Assembly: GCA_009829735.1 (NCBI GenBank)
Contig: CM020618.1
Span: forward strand, 26,388,894-26,452,893
From: Pyropia yezoensis
Lineage: Eukaryota > Rhodophyta > Bangiophyceae > Bangiales > Bangiaceae
Reading direction: 5' to 3'
DNA length: 64,000 bases
Part shown: positions 41,725 to 51,644 of the stretch, one piece after another
Numbering within the stretch: the stretch's first letter is position 1
Layout of the letters: every line of letters begins with the position of its first letter
Translations under genes and position numbers: made by a program
Notes under the pieces: generated by a model
Database searches by the model: none
Told to the model about the DNA's origin: nothing
The model's input: only the letters and a program-made list of their open reading frames with translations

Positions 41725-42620
41725 ATGGCTACCCCCCCCGGCTCGACGGTGCCCGAAGGGGTAGACCCTGCGTCCCTTGACGCATCCCTGGTCACCGCGG
41801 GGGACGGTGCCCAACCCGGCGTTGTCCCCGCGGGCGAAGCAGACCCGGGCGCGGCACCCTGTAGCGGGCTGGAGTTCACAGGTGGCCAAGTACCTCCTGC
41901 TGAGGTTCCTCCGGCTGTCCCTCCCGTGGGAGCCACCCCGGGGTCAACGGCGTTTGAGTCAGCACGAAGCGGACGGCGTCCTCCTGTCGGTTCTACTCAT
42001 GAACTTCCAGGGATACTCCCTGGTGTGTTCACTCCTGGACCTACACACGGCAGCTGGGTGTAAACTCCCCTTCCTGTGGGCGCTAACAGTACCGGAGGCA
42101 CGGCTGTGACTGGCTCCACGGGGCCCCCAGAGGTCTCGACTCCTGAAACTGGTCAAGCTTTTCCTCCTCTGGCGTCCTATGGGGCGGGAAGTTCCAAGAC
42201 CCGCAACCGGAGCAGCCGGAGGCGGCCGCGTCGCCGTCGTCTGTCTAGCACGAATGAAGCCAGTTCCTCCCGCTCTGAGGAGGGGTGTGCCTGGGACGCG
42301 ACCCCTGGTCCCACTAGGCGCAGGCTACTGGAGTTTGACTTCCCTGCCCACCAAGTCGGGGACGCCTCCCTGAACAAGGTCACGTACTGGGGCAACTATC
42401 GGCTGGAAAACTAAGACCAAGGACGCACCCGTAAGATGGCCAAGAAGATGTCATCCCTGAACCGGCGTATGCAGGCGAGCTTCGGGGGACATCCCAAGTT
42501 TTTCTGAAAAGAAGCCGGCGCTTATCTTCGCCTTCCTGCGCCGGTCTGTGATGGCATGTAACGACAATGACGTGTCGGAAGGAAAGGCGCTCTACCTTCT
42601 GGTTACCTTCATGACCTAAG
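41725..42620 (+). pseudogene. gag: Gag remnant of copy C
   Basis: ATG at 41725 in the same CAACATGGCT context as A and B. It opens MATPPGSTVPEGVDP and breaks at TGA near 42062. Later frames retain LEFDFPAHQVGD.. and FAFLRRSVMACNDNDVSEG, matching FEFLRRFTKACDDNAISEG of copy A. The distal part with the zinc knuckle appears deleted before 42656. Confidence 0.7.
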
Positions 42621-42655
42621 AAGCGGAACAACTGGTAGCCGCCCGGACACCCTGT

Positions 42656-44042
42656 TTGTTAAAGGAGACCTTGCTCGTCCTGCGTAAAGACAACCTCAAA
42701 ATTAATGCTCGTATGCGTGTGCCGGATAGCCTTCCCCAAGACGTTACTCCGGTGGTCGACACGGGAGCCGGTCCAAGCGTCATCAATGAGAACCGATTAC
42801 CTCCGGGCTGGCGACGACAAGCCTGGAGAGCTCCTACCAAGACCCGGATTGTGGATGCCTCGGGTCAAGCTCTACGACCGCTTGGCCGCCTTCCTGTCAC
42901 CATCTTCGTCAACAAGGAACCAATGCTTTTTCCCTTTCTCATAGTCAAGACCCTCTCAGTCCCCCTTATCTTAAGATAGGACTTCCAGAAGCAGCATGAC
43001 AAGAGTATCCTGCCAGGACAAGGAAAGGTGCAGTTCAGCCACGGATATGTGTCACCTATGCTGGAGCATCAGGACACTAAGGTTCGTGTAGTCAAGAACA
43101 AGAAAGACCATGTCCCGGCCTCAACCCTGACGCTCTTCAAAACCAGTGCTTCTTCCTCTTCGTTCGGAAACCAAGGTTCAAGTGACTAGCCGGACAACGG
43201 GTCAATGTCTGATCTTTGGACGCAAGGAGTTTCTGGCCAGTCACCGGTTGTATTTGGCCCATGGGCACCACCGGAAGGTAAAAAGGCACGTCCCATTCGC
43301 CTTCCTTGTCTTCAACGTGAGCCGGAAACCGATATCCCTCGCCATGGGCACCCGAGTTGGGACGGCCGAACATTATCGAGGCTCTGCCCTTGCCCTGAGC
43401 ACGGAGGACCTCTTGAACCTGCGACAAGAACTGGAGTCCAACCTATCAGCCCTGGGCGTACCTCCGAAACAAGCACAGGCTGCTGGCGATGCCCCAAAAC
43501 CTGAGCAAGCACCGCCCAAGATGCCGAATGTCAACCAAAACATTGTTCCTCTCGACCTGAAGGAGGCTCTAGAGAAGCTTCTCCGGGAAGAGCGGCATCT
43601 ATGGAGCGGGGAGCTGGGCAAGATGGACGCCACCCTACACCGGATTCAACTTAAACCGGATGCAAAGCCAGTACACCTGGAACCATACCGGGCTGGACAA
43701 CATCGCCGGGATGAGATTGAGAAGCACGTTAACAAGATGCTCAAGATGGATGTTACCGAGCCTTCGGATGGAGAGTGGGCCTTTCCTGTGGGTGTCGTCC
43801 CGAAACCTGGCGGCCACTTCCGTTTTTGCGTTAACGACAGGCGCCTGAACGAAGTGACGTCAAAGGAAGTATACCCGATACCCCGGATGGATGATTGCAT
43901 CGACTTCCTTGGCGACGCCACCCTCTTCTCGACTCTGGATTGTAAAAGCGGATACTGGCAGATCCTCCTGGCCGACGAGGATAAGGAAAAGACCACCTTC
44001 ACGTCCCATCTGGGGCTATTCCGATGCAAGCGTCTTCCTTTT
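42656..44042 (+). pseudogene. pol: Pol of copy C: protease and 5' half of RT
   Basis: Protease motif VVDTGAGPSVINENRLP (42752), stop at 42977. A frame from 43146 carries the linker and RT fingers (HRIQLKPDAKPVHLEPYR, FCVNDRRLNEV, STLDCKSGYWQI, CKRLPF), then hits the solo LTR at 44043. Confidence 0.8.
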
Positions 44043-44886
44043 TGTAAGAAGTTCCCCCCTAATCCCAAGCCTCATACCTAAGGGATAATATCTGGGACCT
44101 TTCCTTACAGATCCTGCCGAACCAACTCCTGGCAATCTATGGATTCCTTGAATTGTCGGGCATGACGTGGTGTACCTTTCAGACTCAAGATGAGTCAGCC
44201 GCTGTCTCACGGTGTCTGCCGGCCGCACAAGAGCAGCCATCGACGGCCCGTCATGGCCAGTCGAACGGCGCCATCGTCAGCACCCACGACGAGCCACATC
44301 TGCCACAGCTGGCAAGTCCGTTAGATTGTCCTCCCTGCAGCATTGCAGTGATGTGACTGGCTAGCCGGCTGGCAGATTCGATCGACTCGATCGAACCGTT
44401 CTTACACGCGTCTCGGACCTTCTGAACGTCTGGCGTCTGGGGCCGGCTGGGGCGGCGCACTAGGCGCCCCACGCCGGACCCCTTCGCTTGGGGCAAACTG
44501 GGGCTGCACTCCGTTAGAGCGCACGCCCGCCCATGCTTTGTTCAGTGAGCCATGCTTTGTTCTTGGGCCGTTTTGTGCCTACCGGCGGCGCGACGGGGAA
44601 ACGCATGCTTTGGGGCACCTCGAGTGCCCCGACACGAGTATATAGTGCGGGGGTGTCGGCGCCACCGGGAGAGACCGAACGGGGAACCACAGACACAGAC
44701 CAAAGACGACCTCAACCCTTTGAACCCCCCTCGATCACCATCGTCGTCGCGCTGTCTTCTTTCCCAGACCCACCACCGTCACCATCTCCATCCTCTCCCC
44801 CGCACCCAGTCACTCTATTGGCTGGCACGGGTCGCTGACACCATCACGAGTACGTTGAGGGCTGCCCAAGTGTGGGTGGTTCCTCA
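44043..44886. mobile_element. Solo LTR-like insertion (844 bp) in RT of copy C
   Basis: Separates CKRLPF from NAPATFQRAIDF of the RT. It begins TGTAAGAAG and ends TTCCTCA (TG..CA), flanked by CTTTT at 44038-44042 and 44887-44891, a 5-base duplication. It has no coding content. A TATA-like GTATATAGTG lies at 44638-44647, fitting an LTR promoter. Not related by eye to the A/B LTR. Solo LTR is inference from size, ends and duplication. Confidence 0.6.
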
Positions 44887-45660
44887 CTTTTTCGGCCCCA
44901 TCAATGCTCCAGCTACCTTCCAGAGAGCGATTGATTTTATCCTGTCAGGGCTAAGGTGGAGGACATGTCTGGTTTACTTGGACGATATTATCGTCTTCTC
45001 AAGGACACCGGCGGAACATTTAGAGCACCTCCAAGAGGTCCTTGCTCTCCTGTCCAAGGCTGTAGTCACCCTGAAGGCAGAACAGTGCCACCTGTTTGAG
45101 ACCGAGGTGGAATACCTGGGGCATGTGCTGAGTCCGGGAGAGCTCCGGGTCAAAGGTAAGAATATCAAGGCTCTTCGTCAAGCCCGGAAACCCAAGACCC
45201 AGACGGAACTCAAGAGCTTTCTGGGTATGTGCAACGTCTACAGCCGGTTTATGCGCAACTACGCCCTGATTGCCCGGCCGTTGACAAAGCTCGCGAGCAG
45301 GAAGCTCCCAGCACAACTCCCGGTGTTCGACGAGAAGTAGACAGCCGCCTTCGAGGCGCTCAAAAAGCGCCTGACCACGACTCCAGTACTGGCGCTACCC
45401 AAGCGGGAGGGCCAGTTTTTCCTAGAAACCGACGCCTGTTGCGGTCAGGTTCGGTGCTCTCTACTCCAGCAACAACCTGATGGGCACTTCCTCCCGGTGG
45501 GCTACTACTGTCGCGTGTGCCTCCAGCAGAGAAGAACTATTCTACTACGGAACGCGAGTGCTTCGCCGTTGTCAGGGCCTTCTTCTTGTTACGCCGCTGC
45601 TGGAAGGACAATAGTTCCTCATCCGGACGGGCCACGCCAGCCTACGGTGGCTGCTATGCA
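44887..45660 (+). pseudogene. pol: Pol of copy C: RT palm/thumb and RNase H
   Basis: NAPATFQRAIDF, catalytic YLDDIIVFSRTP, EYLGHVLSPGELRVK and FLGMCNVYSRFM follow in one frame to TAG at 45338. After the stop, RNase H pieces (FEALKKRL..PVLALPK, LETDACCGQ) continue with frame changes. Confidence 0.85.
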
Positions 45661-46731
45661 TGGACAGCAGCCAAGGACGGGTCGCCCGGTGGCGTCTTCG
45701 CCTCTCAGAATTCAAAAACAAGCTGTGCACCAGAGCAGGGAGGGAGCACCACTGCACCGACACCATGTCCCGTTTGGAGACTCCTGCAGCCGATACCGGC
45801 CGTATTCCGAAGGAAATACCCTGCTTCAACATCCCGAATGTCGGACGTGTCTGGCATGCCCCCCTGTACGAGATGCCTGAGGCCAACCAATTGGCAACCA
45901 CTCACCGGATGCTGGAGGCGCAGCTCAAAGACCCACATTGCCTAGAGCTCCGCCACCAGATGGACTTGAACCGGAATAGTCGCTTCTCTGAATCAACGGA
46001 TGGACTCTTAATACGGGTATCACCCTCTGATGGTACAACTCAAGTCTACGTACCCCAAGACCTACGAGCTGACATCCTCCGCCTGGAACACTCGTCTCCC
46101 CAGGCTGAAAACCCTGGCAACAACCGGATGTACGCCTCGATGCGGCGACACTACTACTGGGAAACCATGGCAAGTGACGTCCATGAGCATCTAGAAGCCT
46201 GTGTCTCCTGTGCAAGGAACCGGTTGACCCACAGAAAGAAGACTTCTCAGCGACGCCTGTTTCCTGCGGCGGCACCCTTTGCAAGCTTGAGTATGGATAT
46301 CCTGGGGCCCCTACCTGAGACGTCCAGTGGCAACCTTTACTTACTCATGATCTGTGAGCGGTTCTTCAAGGTCACTCGAGCAATCCCGCTGAGAACCATC
46401 ACGGCCCTGGACGTCACATCGGCCTTGTGTGAGTACTGGATAGCCGCCTACGGCCCTCCGAAATCCCTCTTGACCGACAATGGTCCCCCGTTTGCTCCCG
46501 TGTTCTTCCAAGGAGTCTGCGACCTGATGAGTATCAAGTACTTGTTTACCACGACGTACCACCGACAAGCGCATGGTCAAGTGGAACGATTGAACCGGAC
46601 CCTGGTGGACAAGCTCCTGCACTGCGTTGAAAAGCATCAAGAAGCCTGGAACGAGCTCTTGGCCGTCCTCACTCTAGCCTACAACTCTCGTGTTCACCGG
46701 CCAACAGGGGTAGCTCCACTAGACTTTGTCG
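45660..46731 (+). pseudogene. pol: Pol of copy C: integrase, truncated
   Basis: Zinc region remnant (RRHYYWETM, ACVSCARN), core with SMDILGPLP, LLTDNGPPFAP and GQVERLNRT, so the three catalytic residues survive. The sequence leaves the family at 46731; the frame runs on into unrelated DNA to 46928. Confidence 0.85.
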
Positions 46732-48209
46732 GATGCATCTGTGGCCGTCGCGCTTGTCGGGGCCATTGCCAGCACCACGCCAGAAATGGCGCTCGTCAGC
46801 CCGTCTATGCCATCAATGGCCACTTGGGCGACCTTGGCGCGCTTGGGGGGCTTGGAAGTCGTGCACCCGACGCGCTCGCTCCCCGGCAGACCAGCCACGC
46901 TCTGCACGGCAGCTGGAATAGTCCGTAAGATAAAGTCAGTCGCGTCAGTGCATTTCAAGAGACAATGAATGTAACGCAATCGGTGGTCCCCCTGCGCGAA
47001 GCTCTTAAAGACAGGCTCATTCTGACCCGATCGAGTGTAGTTTGAGAAGGCGACAGTGTAGAGGGAGCGCAACGTCCTGAAGTGCCCTTCCAGCTTGGAC
47101 GCGAGCCGCGCGCCGCTGTGGCGGTTAGGGTCCATGCCCCGCAGATCCGTCTCCATAATGCCGGCAATCAGCTCCGGGGGCGTTGGGCGGTACGACGCCC
47201 GGTTGAGTATGGGACCGACGACTGAGTTCAACAGGCTCACGCGCCCCTTTTCAAGCTCGGCGCGCGACAAAGCTTGGCTGGCCCGGCGCAGCGCATCTCC
47301 ATTGGCGGGGTCAGACAGAACGTGAACAAGCCGCGCCACGTCAATCGCGGAGAAGTCCATCTCCCTCGCGCCAGCCCCGTTTGATCGCGAGGGCGTGACC
47401 AACGGGAGTGACGCCCGCGTAGCCCAGTTACCCGGGCTGGAGCCAGCTCCACCCGAATCCCCGGTGGAGCCATCCGAAACGTCCGCCTGCGCGCCACTCA
47501 CCCGATGAGTTGCGCCGATGTCCGCTCCCCTCGCACCGCTGATCGCATCAATGCCTAGTCTGGTGAGGAGAATCGAGCGGCAAGGCGTAGCTAGTTGTCC
47601 AACCATCGGGCCCCACCCGAGGAGGCAATCGTGAATTGACGGGTTTGCGGCGGATGACGAGCCGCCGGGGACCACATGAAGCACACGTCCCTGCGTGCTC
47701 GCCATCAGGGTTGAGCCCACATTGCCTGCCTTTATCGCCGCTTCATCAACCACAGTTTCAAGGTCAACGTCTCCAATATCCTGGTGTTGCATCGCTTGCA
47801 GTGCCAGAGCGCGCTTCTCCTTCACAGTCGCCCGCTTCTCTCCCTTTGTGTTAAGGGCACGAAGGACATCGCGAAGGTCCATGGATGATTGGCGTGAAAG
47901 GTACAGCTTTGCGGGAGCGCGATCAAAGCCAGAGAGGCCAGCTGGCCCGGCTGGCGCCGGTGGGATCAGTGCTCCCCCCTCCACGGATTCCCCCGAGCGC
48001 GGCGACAGGCAGGGTGAAGGAGGAGCATCTTGGCTGTCGCTCTCACCCTCAACGAGAAAGAAACTGGCAGGTGGAACGGGGGTGTCGGCAGGAAAGAGAG
48101 GAGGGTCAGTTAGGGCGGGAGAAAGAGGGCGTTCGGACGGGGCATAAAGAGGGGGGGGTTCAGCAGAGGTTGAGACCGGGTCGGATGCCCATTCTTCAGG
48201 AACGCCTCC
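46719..48209 (-). CDS. Unrecognised ORF, probably mobile-element-borne
   Basis: Open from 48209 (just after a stop) to TAG at 46719, 496 codons; the first internal ATG is at 47882 (MDLRDVLRALNTKGE), giving 387 residues. A 5' exon may supply the start. Pro/Ser-rich beginning, then helices (EKRATVKEKRALALQAMQ), a Gly/Ser-rich middle, and a compact C-terminal half: LLNSVVGPILNRASYRP, LEGHFRTLRSLYTVAFSNY, TRSGQNEPVFKSFAQGD, RLRYIHCLLK. The TRSGQN..F..F..GD block resembles, from memory, uncharacterised element-associated proteins of protists; no function is known. Codon use looks like a real gene. Its 3' end overlaps the broken edge of copy C by 13 bases, so its stop codon was donated by that element. 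Confidence 0.5.
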   Translation of the reverse strand, partial: GGVPEEWASDPVSTSAEPPPLYAPSERPLSPALTDPPLFPADTPVPPASFFLVEGESDSQDAPPSPCLSPRSGESVEGGALIPPAPAGPAGLSGFDRAPAKLYLSRQSSMDLRDVLRALNTKGEKRATVKEKRALALQAMQHQDIGDVDLETVVDEAAIKAGNVGSTLMASTQGRVLHVVPGGSSSAANPSIHDCLLGWGPMVGQLATPCRSILLTRLGIDAISGARGADIGATHRVSGAQADVSDGSTGDSGGAGSSPGNWATRASLPLVTPSRSNGAGAREMDFSAIDVARLVHVLSDPANGDALRRASQALSRAELEKGRVSLLNSVVGPILNRASYRPTPPELIAGIMETDLRGMDPNRHSGARLASKLEGHFRTLRSLYTVAFSNYTRSGQNEPVFKSFAQGDHRLRYIHCLLKCTDATDFILRTIPAAVQSVAGLPGSERVGCTTSKPPKRAKVAQVAIDGIDGLTSAISGVVLAMAPTSATATDASDKV

Positions 48210-49095
48210 TCACTCCATCGCGCCTGTTAAGATGGACGGGGGAGGAAAAAAAGTAAGGGGGGGGAACGGGGAGATGCTTGGATGGCGCTCACAGGGGTAC
48301 ACAGACGCGCTCATACGCAAGGGGCAAAACAGACGCCGCTCTTGGCGGCACTGGTGGGCTCGACACCCGGGCGCCTGCTGCGGCAGCCGGTTATGGCTGT
48401 ATCTGGGGTGGGTGGGTCCGACCGTGTGGTCTGCGCGGGTGGAGGTGTGAGACCCCGCCTTGCGCTATCGCTGATGGAACATGTGTGCAAAGCGCACCTC
48501 GAGTGCGCTCCCTTAAGCTGTGTTTGGCCGCGCGGGCGTGTTCGAGAGTGGTCCGAAAAACACTGTGCTTTTCCGACCCCTCTGACGGCGTGTCAGCGTG
48601 TGTCCGGAACTCTTTTTAACTCGTTCGTGTCCGGGAAAGTATATTGCGCCCCACAGCGTGCTTTCGAGATGTGCTCACGGCACGCACGTGGGTCCGGCCA
48701 ATGGGAGGGCTCCCTGCCTGTGCTTTATGTCTGATACACTTCTGGGCGCTGCCGTCAAGAAACGGCTTTATCCAGGTGGCGCGTCGCAGCTCACTATTTG
48801 CACTCGCCGCCTTGCGATGTGCTGACAACTACCTGCTTAAAGGAGATGAAGTAAAGGAAGGTGCTTCGAAGTCGAGCGACAGTTCCTGTTGGACCGGAAG
48901 AGAGCGGGCCGCCATCCGGTTGCTGCTGGATACGCATTGCGACGCTGACTCAATTCATTGTATGTTTCCTTTGCAGATCATGCTGAACGGCGTTGCATGC
49001 GTGGCTGCATAATCGCTGTACCGCGTGAATCTGGCAGCCCTTTCGCGCAGCTGGAATGCACACATCGAACTGCGTTTGTTGCATTTCAAAAATGG
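48210..49095. other. No gene recognised
   Basis: Purine-rich next to the 46719 ORF (possible intron or promoter of it, with TTAACAG on the minus strand near 48226). After that mixed DNA with short inverted GCGCACCTCGAGTGCGC-like sequence at 48494-48510. Confidence 0.35.
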
Positions 49096-49320
49096 TTAAG
49101 GTGCGAGACAAACTTGCAGGGAATTGCAGTGGTTCTGTTCGCTGACGAGGACGGAGCTGAAATGGATGGTCAAGCTCGGTAACAGGGCCGGGAACCCATA
49201 GGGGAACTCAACTAGAGGACACCACACGAGCCTCTGAGGATACATCAGTTCCCAGGACGCCGGCGCTTGTTGCGCGAACTCATGTTGAGCAAAGGTCACC
49301 AAGTGCCGACCTCGTAACAA
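49096..49320 (-). pseudogene. Relic of the chromovirus antisense ORF
   Basis: The minus strand reads HLVTFAQHEFAQQAPAS, then FPYGFPALLPSLTIHFSSV, aligning to YLVTSAQLEFPQQSAAS and VPYGFPALLPRLLDHFGSV of the antisense ORF of copy A. A third locus for this ORF. It lies upstream of the diverged LTR at 49811 in the same relative order as in copies A and B. Confidence 0.75.
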
Positions 49321-49362
49321 TGCAAAAACTCATCGAGGGTCCCTCTCTCGCATGTTGATACC

Positions 49363-49510
49363 GTGTTTCACCGCATCCCTGTGCTGGGCACTGGCCACGG
49401 CCGCCAACCATCCCCACACGGCCGGCATGTCATGGCGCCTGGTGTCCCCTGGTCGCCATCCTGGGTCGCTGCCAAGTCAGGGCCGGTAATGCTGCAGAAT
49501 CCAGCGCGTG
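49363..49510 (-). repeat. Dispersed repeat, partner of 40930-41090 (inverted)
   Basis: Reverse copy of the end of the ORF at 40553, about 85% alike by eye. Confidence 0.7.
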
Positions 49511-49541
49511 CTCCGGTCCCCAGAGGTCAGGGGTCAGGGGA

Positions 49542-49778
49542 GTGAAGGATATCTATGTGAGGGGCGTGGATGGACGTGTGGCGCTGTGTAGCGACGAGGT
49601 GACGGGCACAGTGTGGACCCCCGTGTGGGCCCACGAGGGCGGGACGGAGGTGGAAGGCGAGACCAACGACGCCGACAAAGAGTACATACCGCGGGTACTC
49701 GAGTGCCTCGCAGTACGGGAGGGCATACTTGTCGGCGCGCCAAGACAACATGAGGATCGCTGTTGGCGGAAGAAATAG
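49542..49778 (+). CDS. Short hypothetical ORF or fragment
   Basis: An open stretch of 78 codons (DIYVRGVDGRVALCSDEV, GTVWTPVWAHEGGTEVEGE) ends at TAG 49776. Balanced composition suggests former coding sequence, but there is no ATG at its start (GTG only) and no family is recognised. It is bounded by element debris on both sides. Confidence 0.25.
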   Translation: MKDIYVRGVDGRVALCSDEVTGTVWTPVWAHEGGTEVEGETNDADKEYIPRVLECLAVREGILVGAPRQHEDRCWRKK

Positions 49779-49810
49779 TTCATGTGAGGGTGCGGGTGCG
49801 CCGTGAATGT

Positions 49811-50204
49811 TGTGGCAGAAATGACCTCAGGTAGGGGGCAGGACGTGCCATACGAGGGGCTGCAGACCGCTTGTCTGACCCATTTCTCCCCATGCTTTTG
49901 GGTCCGTATTCCCTACGTAAAGGATAGTAACTTAATTAGTAAGTCAAACATGGATTGGAGGGTTTTCTGCGCTTTATCGTCTGGAAGTTTCGTGTGGCCC
50001 GGTGGGCATGTGCTGGGGTGGGAGATTCTGAGTGGCAAGATTCTGAGGGGACCCTGGGTCCTCTTGTTTCGTGGTGGGGGGTTTGCCCCACAGAAGGGAC
50101 AGCGTGGGTGCGGCGTGCACATCTTCCGGTTCTCAACGTTACGAGAGGCACCCTCACCGTTGCTACCAACTTGGTGGAAGTTACTGTGAGCGCGTTTAGC
50201 CACA
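49811..50204 (+). repeat. Diverged LTR of the A/B family (solo LTR or 3' LTR remnant)
   Basis: TGTGGCAG...AGCCACA, 394 bases, alignable over its length to the 469-base LTRs (TTTTGGGTCC, GTGTGGCCCGGTGGGCA, GGTGGGAGATTCTGAGTGGC, GGGGGTTTGCCCCAC), with deletions. Flanks AATGT and AACGT could be a mutated 5-base duplication, which favours a solo LTR. The nearby antisense-ORF relic favours a 3' LTR of a lost element. Confidence 0.75.
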
Positions 50205-51056
50205 AACGTGCAGCTGCACGCGCGCCGGGCCGAGCTATGAGTGCACAAAGCCCCAGTGCAGGCTCACACAACGCCACGCGCCCGCCTCATGCACAATTGC
50301 TCACCGATGCTGCACCGGCCACGGGCAGCCCGTGCACACAGCCTCCCCCCACGACACACTCGTAGATAACCTGAAACGTGCCAGCACAAGTGCTCACCGC
50401 TGTTGCATCGTCACCATTCACTTTTTGCCGCTCAGGCCCGCATCAGGGCTCCTTAGCGCGGTAGCTGGCTCAGATTCGCGATTTGAGACCACCTCTCATG
50501 CGCATCTGTTCTCGCTCGAAGTCGCGTGGCCGAGCGGGCTGCCGTAGTCACGAGTTTGATCTGAACGCCACATTTTCATTGGCTCCTCGTTCCGCGACAG
50601 GGCCTTTGCCGACTTGGCGTGACAGTAGCGCCCAAAGGACTCCAGGTGGTGGTTCCCTGAAGTATTCCAAAGATGTGAGGCGTTGCCATGAGTCCCACCG
50701 CGCAGAGCTTACACAGGCTGTAGGCGCCGACTGACAGTAGGCCGCGTTCCCTTCGCCGCCGCCACATCTGCACCGCCACCTCCACCTCCTCCACTTCCAC
50801 CCTACCTGCCACCGCCTCCACTACCTTCGTCGCCACCGCGAATTCCCCATGGTCTTACGTCTACCATGACGGACAGCGGCTGTAGGTATCTGGCCACCGC
50901 TGCCGGAGGCGCTCTGGTGCCCGCTTTTGTGAACCACTTGGCAAATGTGTTCCAGACCGACGCGCGTACGGCTGGCGGCTGCGGTGGAGCGAACAAGGAG
51001 ATGGCGGCTACCCGCCCGTTCGGTCGCGCTGGGAGTATGGAATACGGGCTGGGGGG
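50205..51056. other. No gene recognised
   Basis: Mixed DNA between the diverged LTR and copy B. A 71-codon frame at 50866-51081 runs into the LTR and has no support. 50740-50850 is a CCACCT-rich simple-sequence stretch. Confidence 0.35.
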
Positions 51057-51525
51057 TGTGGCAGTCTTGACCCCCAGGTAGGGAGGCAACACGTGCCATG
51101 CAAGGGGCGGCCGGCCACTAGCCTGATCCGTTCCTCCCCCTGCTTTTGGGTCCATATTCCCTAAGTTTGGGATAGTTAGCTTAGTAGTAAATCCAACTTG
51201 GTTTTGAGGGTTTTCTGCATTTATGGTCTTGAATTTTCGTGTGGCCCGGTGGGCAGGTGCTGGGGTGGGAGATTCTGAGTGGCGAGATTCTGAGGGGACC
51301 CTGGGGGGATAAGGGGAGGGACAGCGGGGCTTGGCCCTGCGTCCCCGTCCCGACCAAGAAACTGTTGGACCACACACCATCCTCTTGTTTGTCCGTGGGG
51401 GGTTTGCCCCACAACAGGGACAGAGTGTGTGCGACTTGCACTTCTTCCGGTTCCCCCGACACGAGAGGCAGCCCTTGTACACCGCCCCAACTTGGGTGTC
51501 GTGTGTGCAAGTGGTTTTTGCCACA
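51057..51525 (+). repeat. 5' LTR of copy B
   Basis: 469 bases, TGTGGCAG..TTGCCACA, followed at 51528 by the same primer site as copy A. Differences from the 3' LTR cluster in the first 170 bases. Confidence 0.95.
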
Positions 51526-51644
51526 TTTGGTGGAGCAGCAGGGGACAGAGGTAAACTTTACCTCCGGGTGCACCCGGGTGTAGGGGGCCCTCTGTCTCAG
51601 AGGAACGGTGGACTTGGACCGTGTCATACGGATCGTCAGCCAAC

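Larger units (their letters stand above)
41178..46731 (+). mobile_element. Decayed Ty3/gypsy element, copy C (5' part, truncated)
   Basis: Relative of copies A and B, much older. A 5' LTR-like segment ends ACCACA at 41509 and is followed by TTTGGTGGAGCTGCAGGGA, the family primer site. Then come gag remnants, protease, reverse transcriptase, RNase H and integrase pieces with stops and frameshifts. It ends abruptly in integrase after LDFV (46731), where copies A and B continue FVTPRRVRSI. The chromodomain, antisense ORF and 3' LTR are missing here. An 844-bp solo LTR lies in its RT. Confidence 0.85.

Noticed and set aside
50523..50560. tRNA-like start TGGCCGAGCGG (box A match)
   Set aside because: No cloverleaf and no proper B box at the needed distance.
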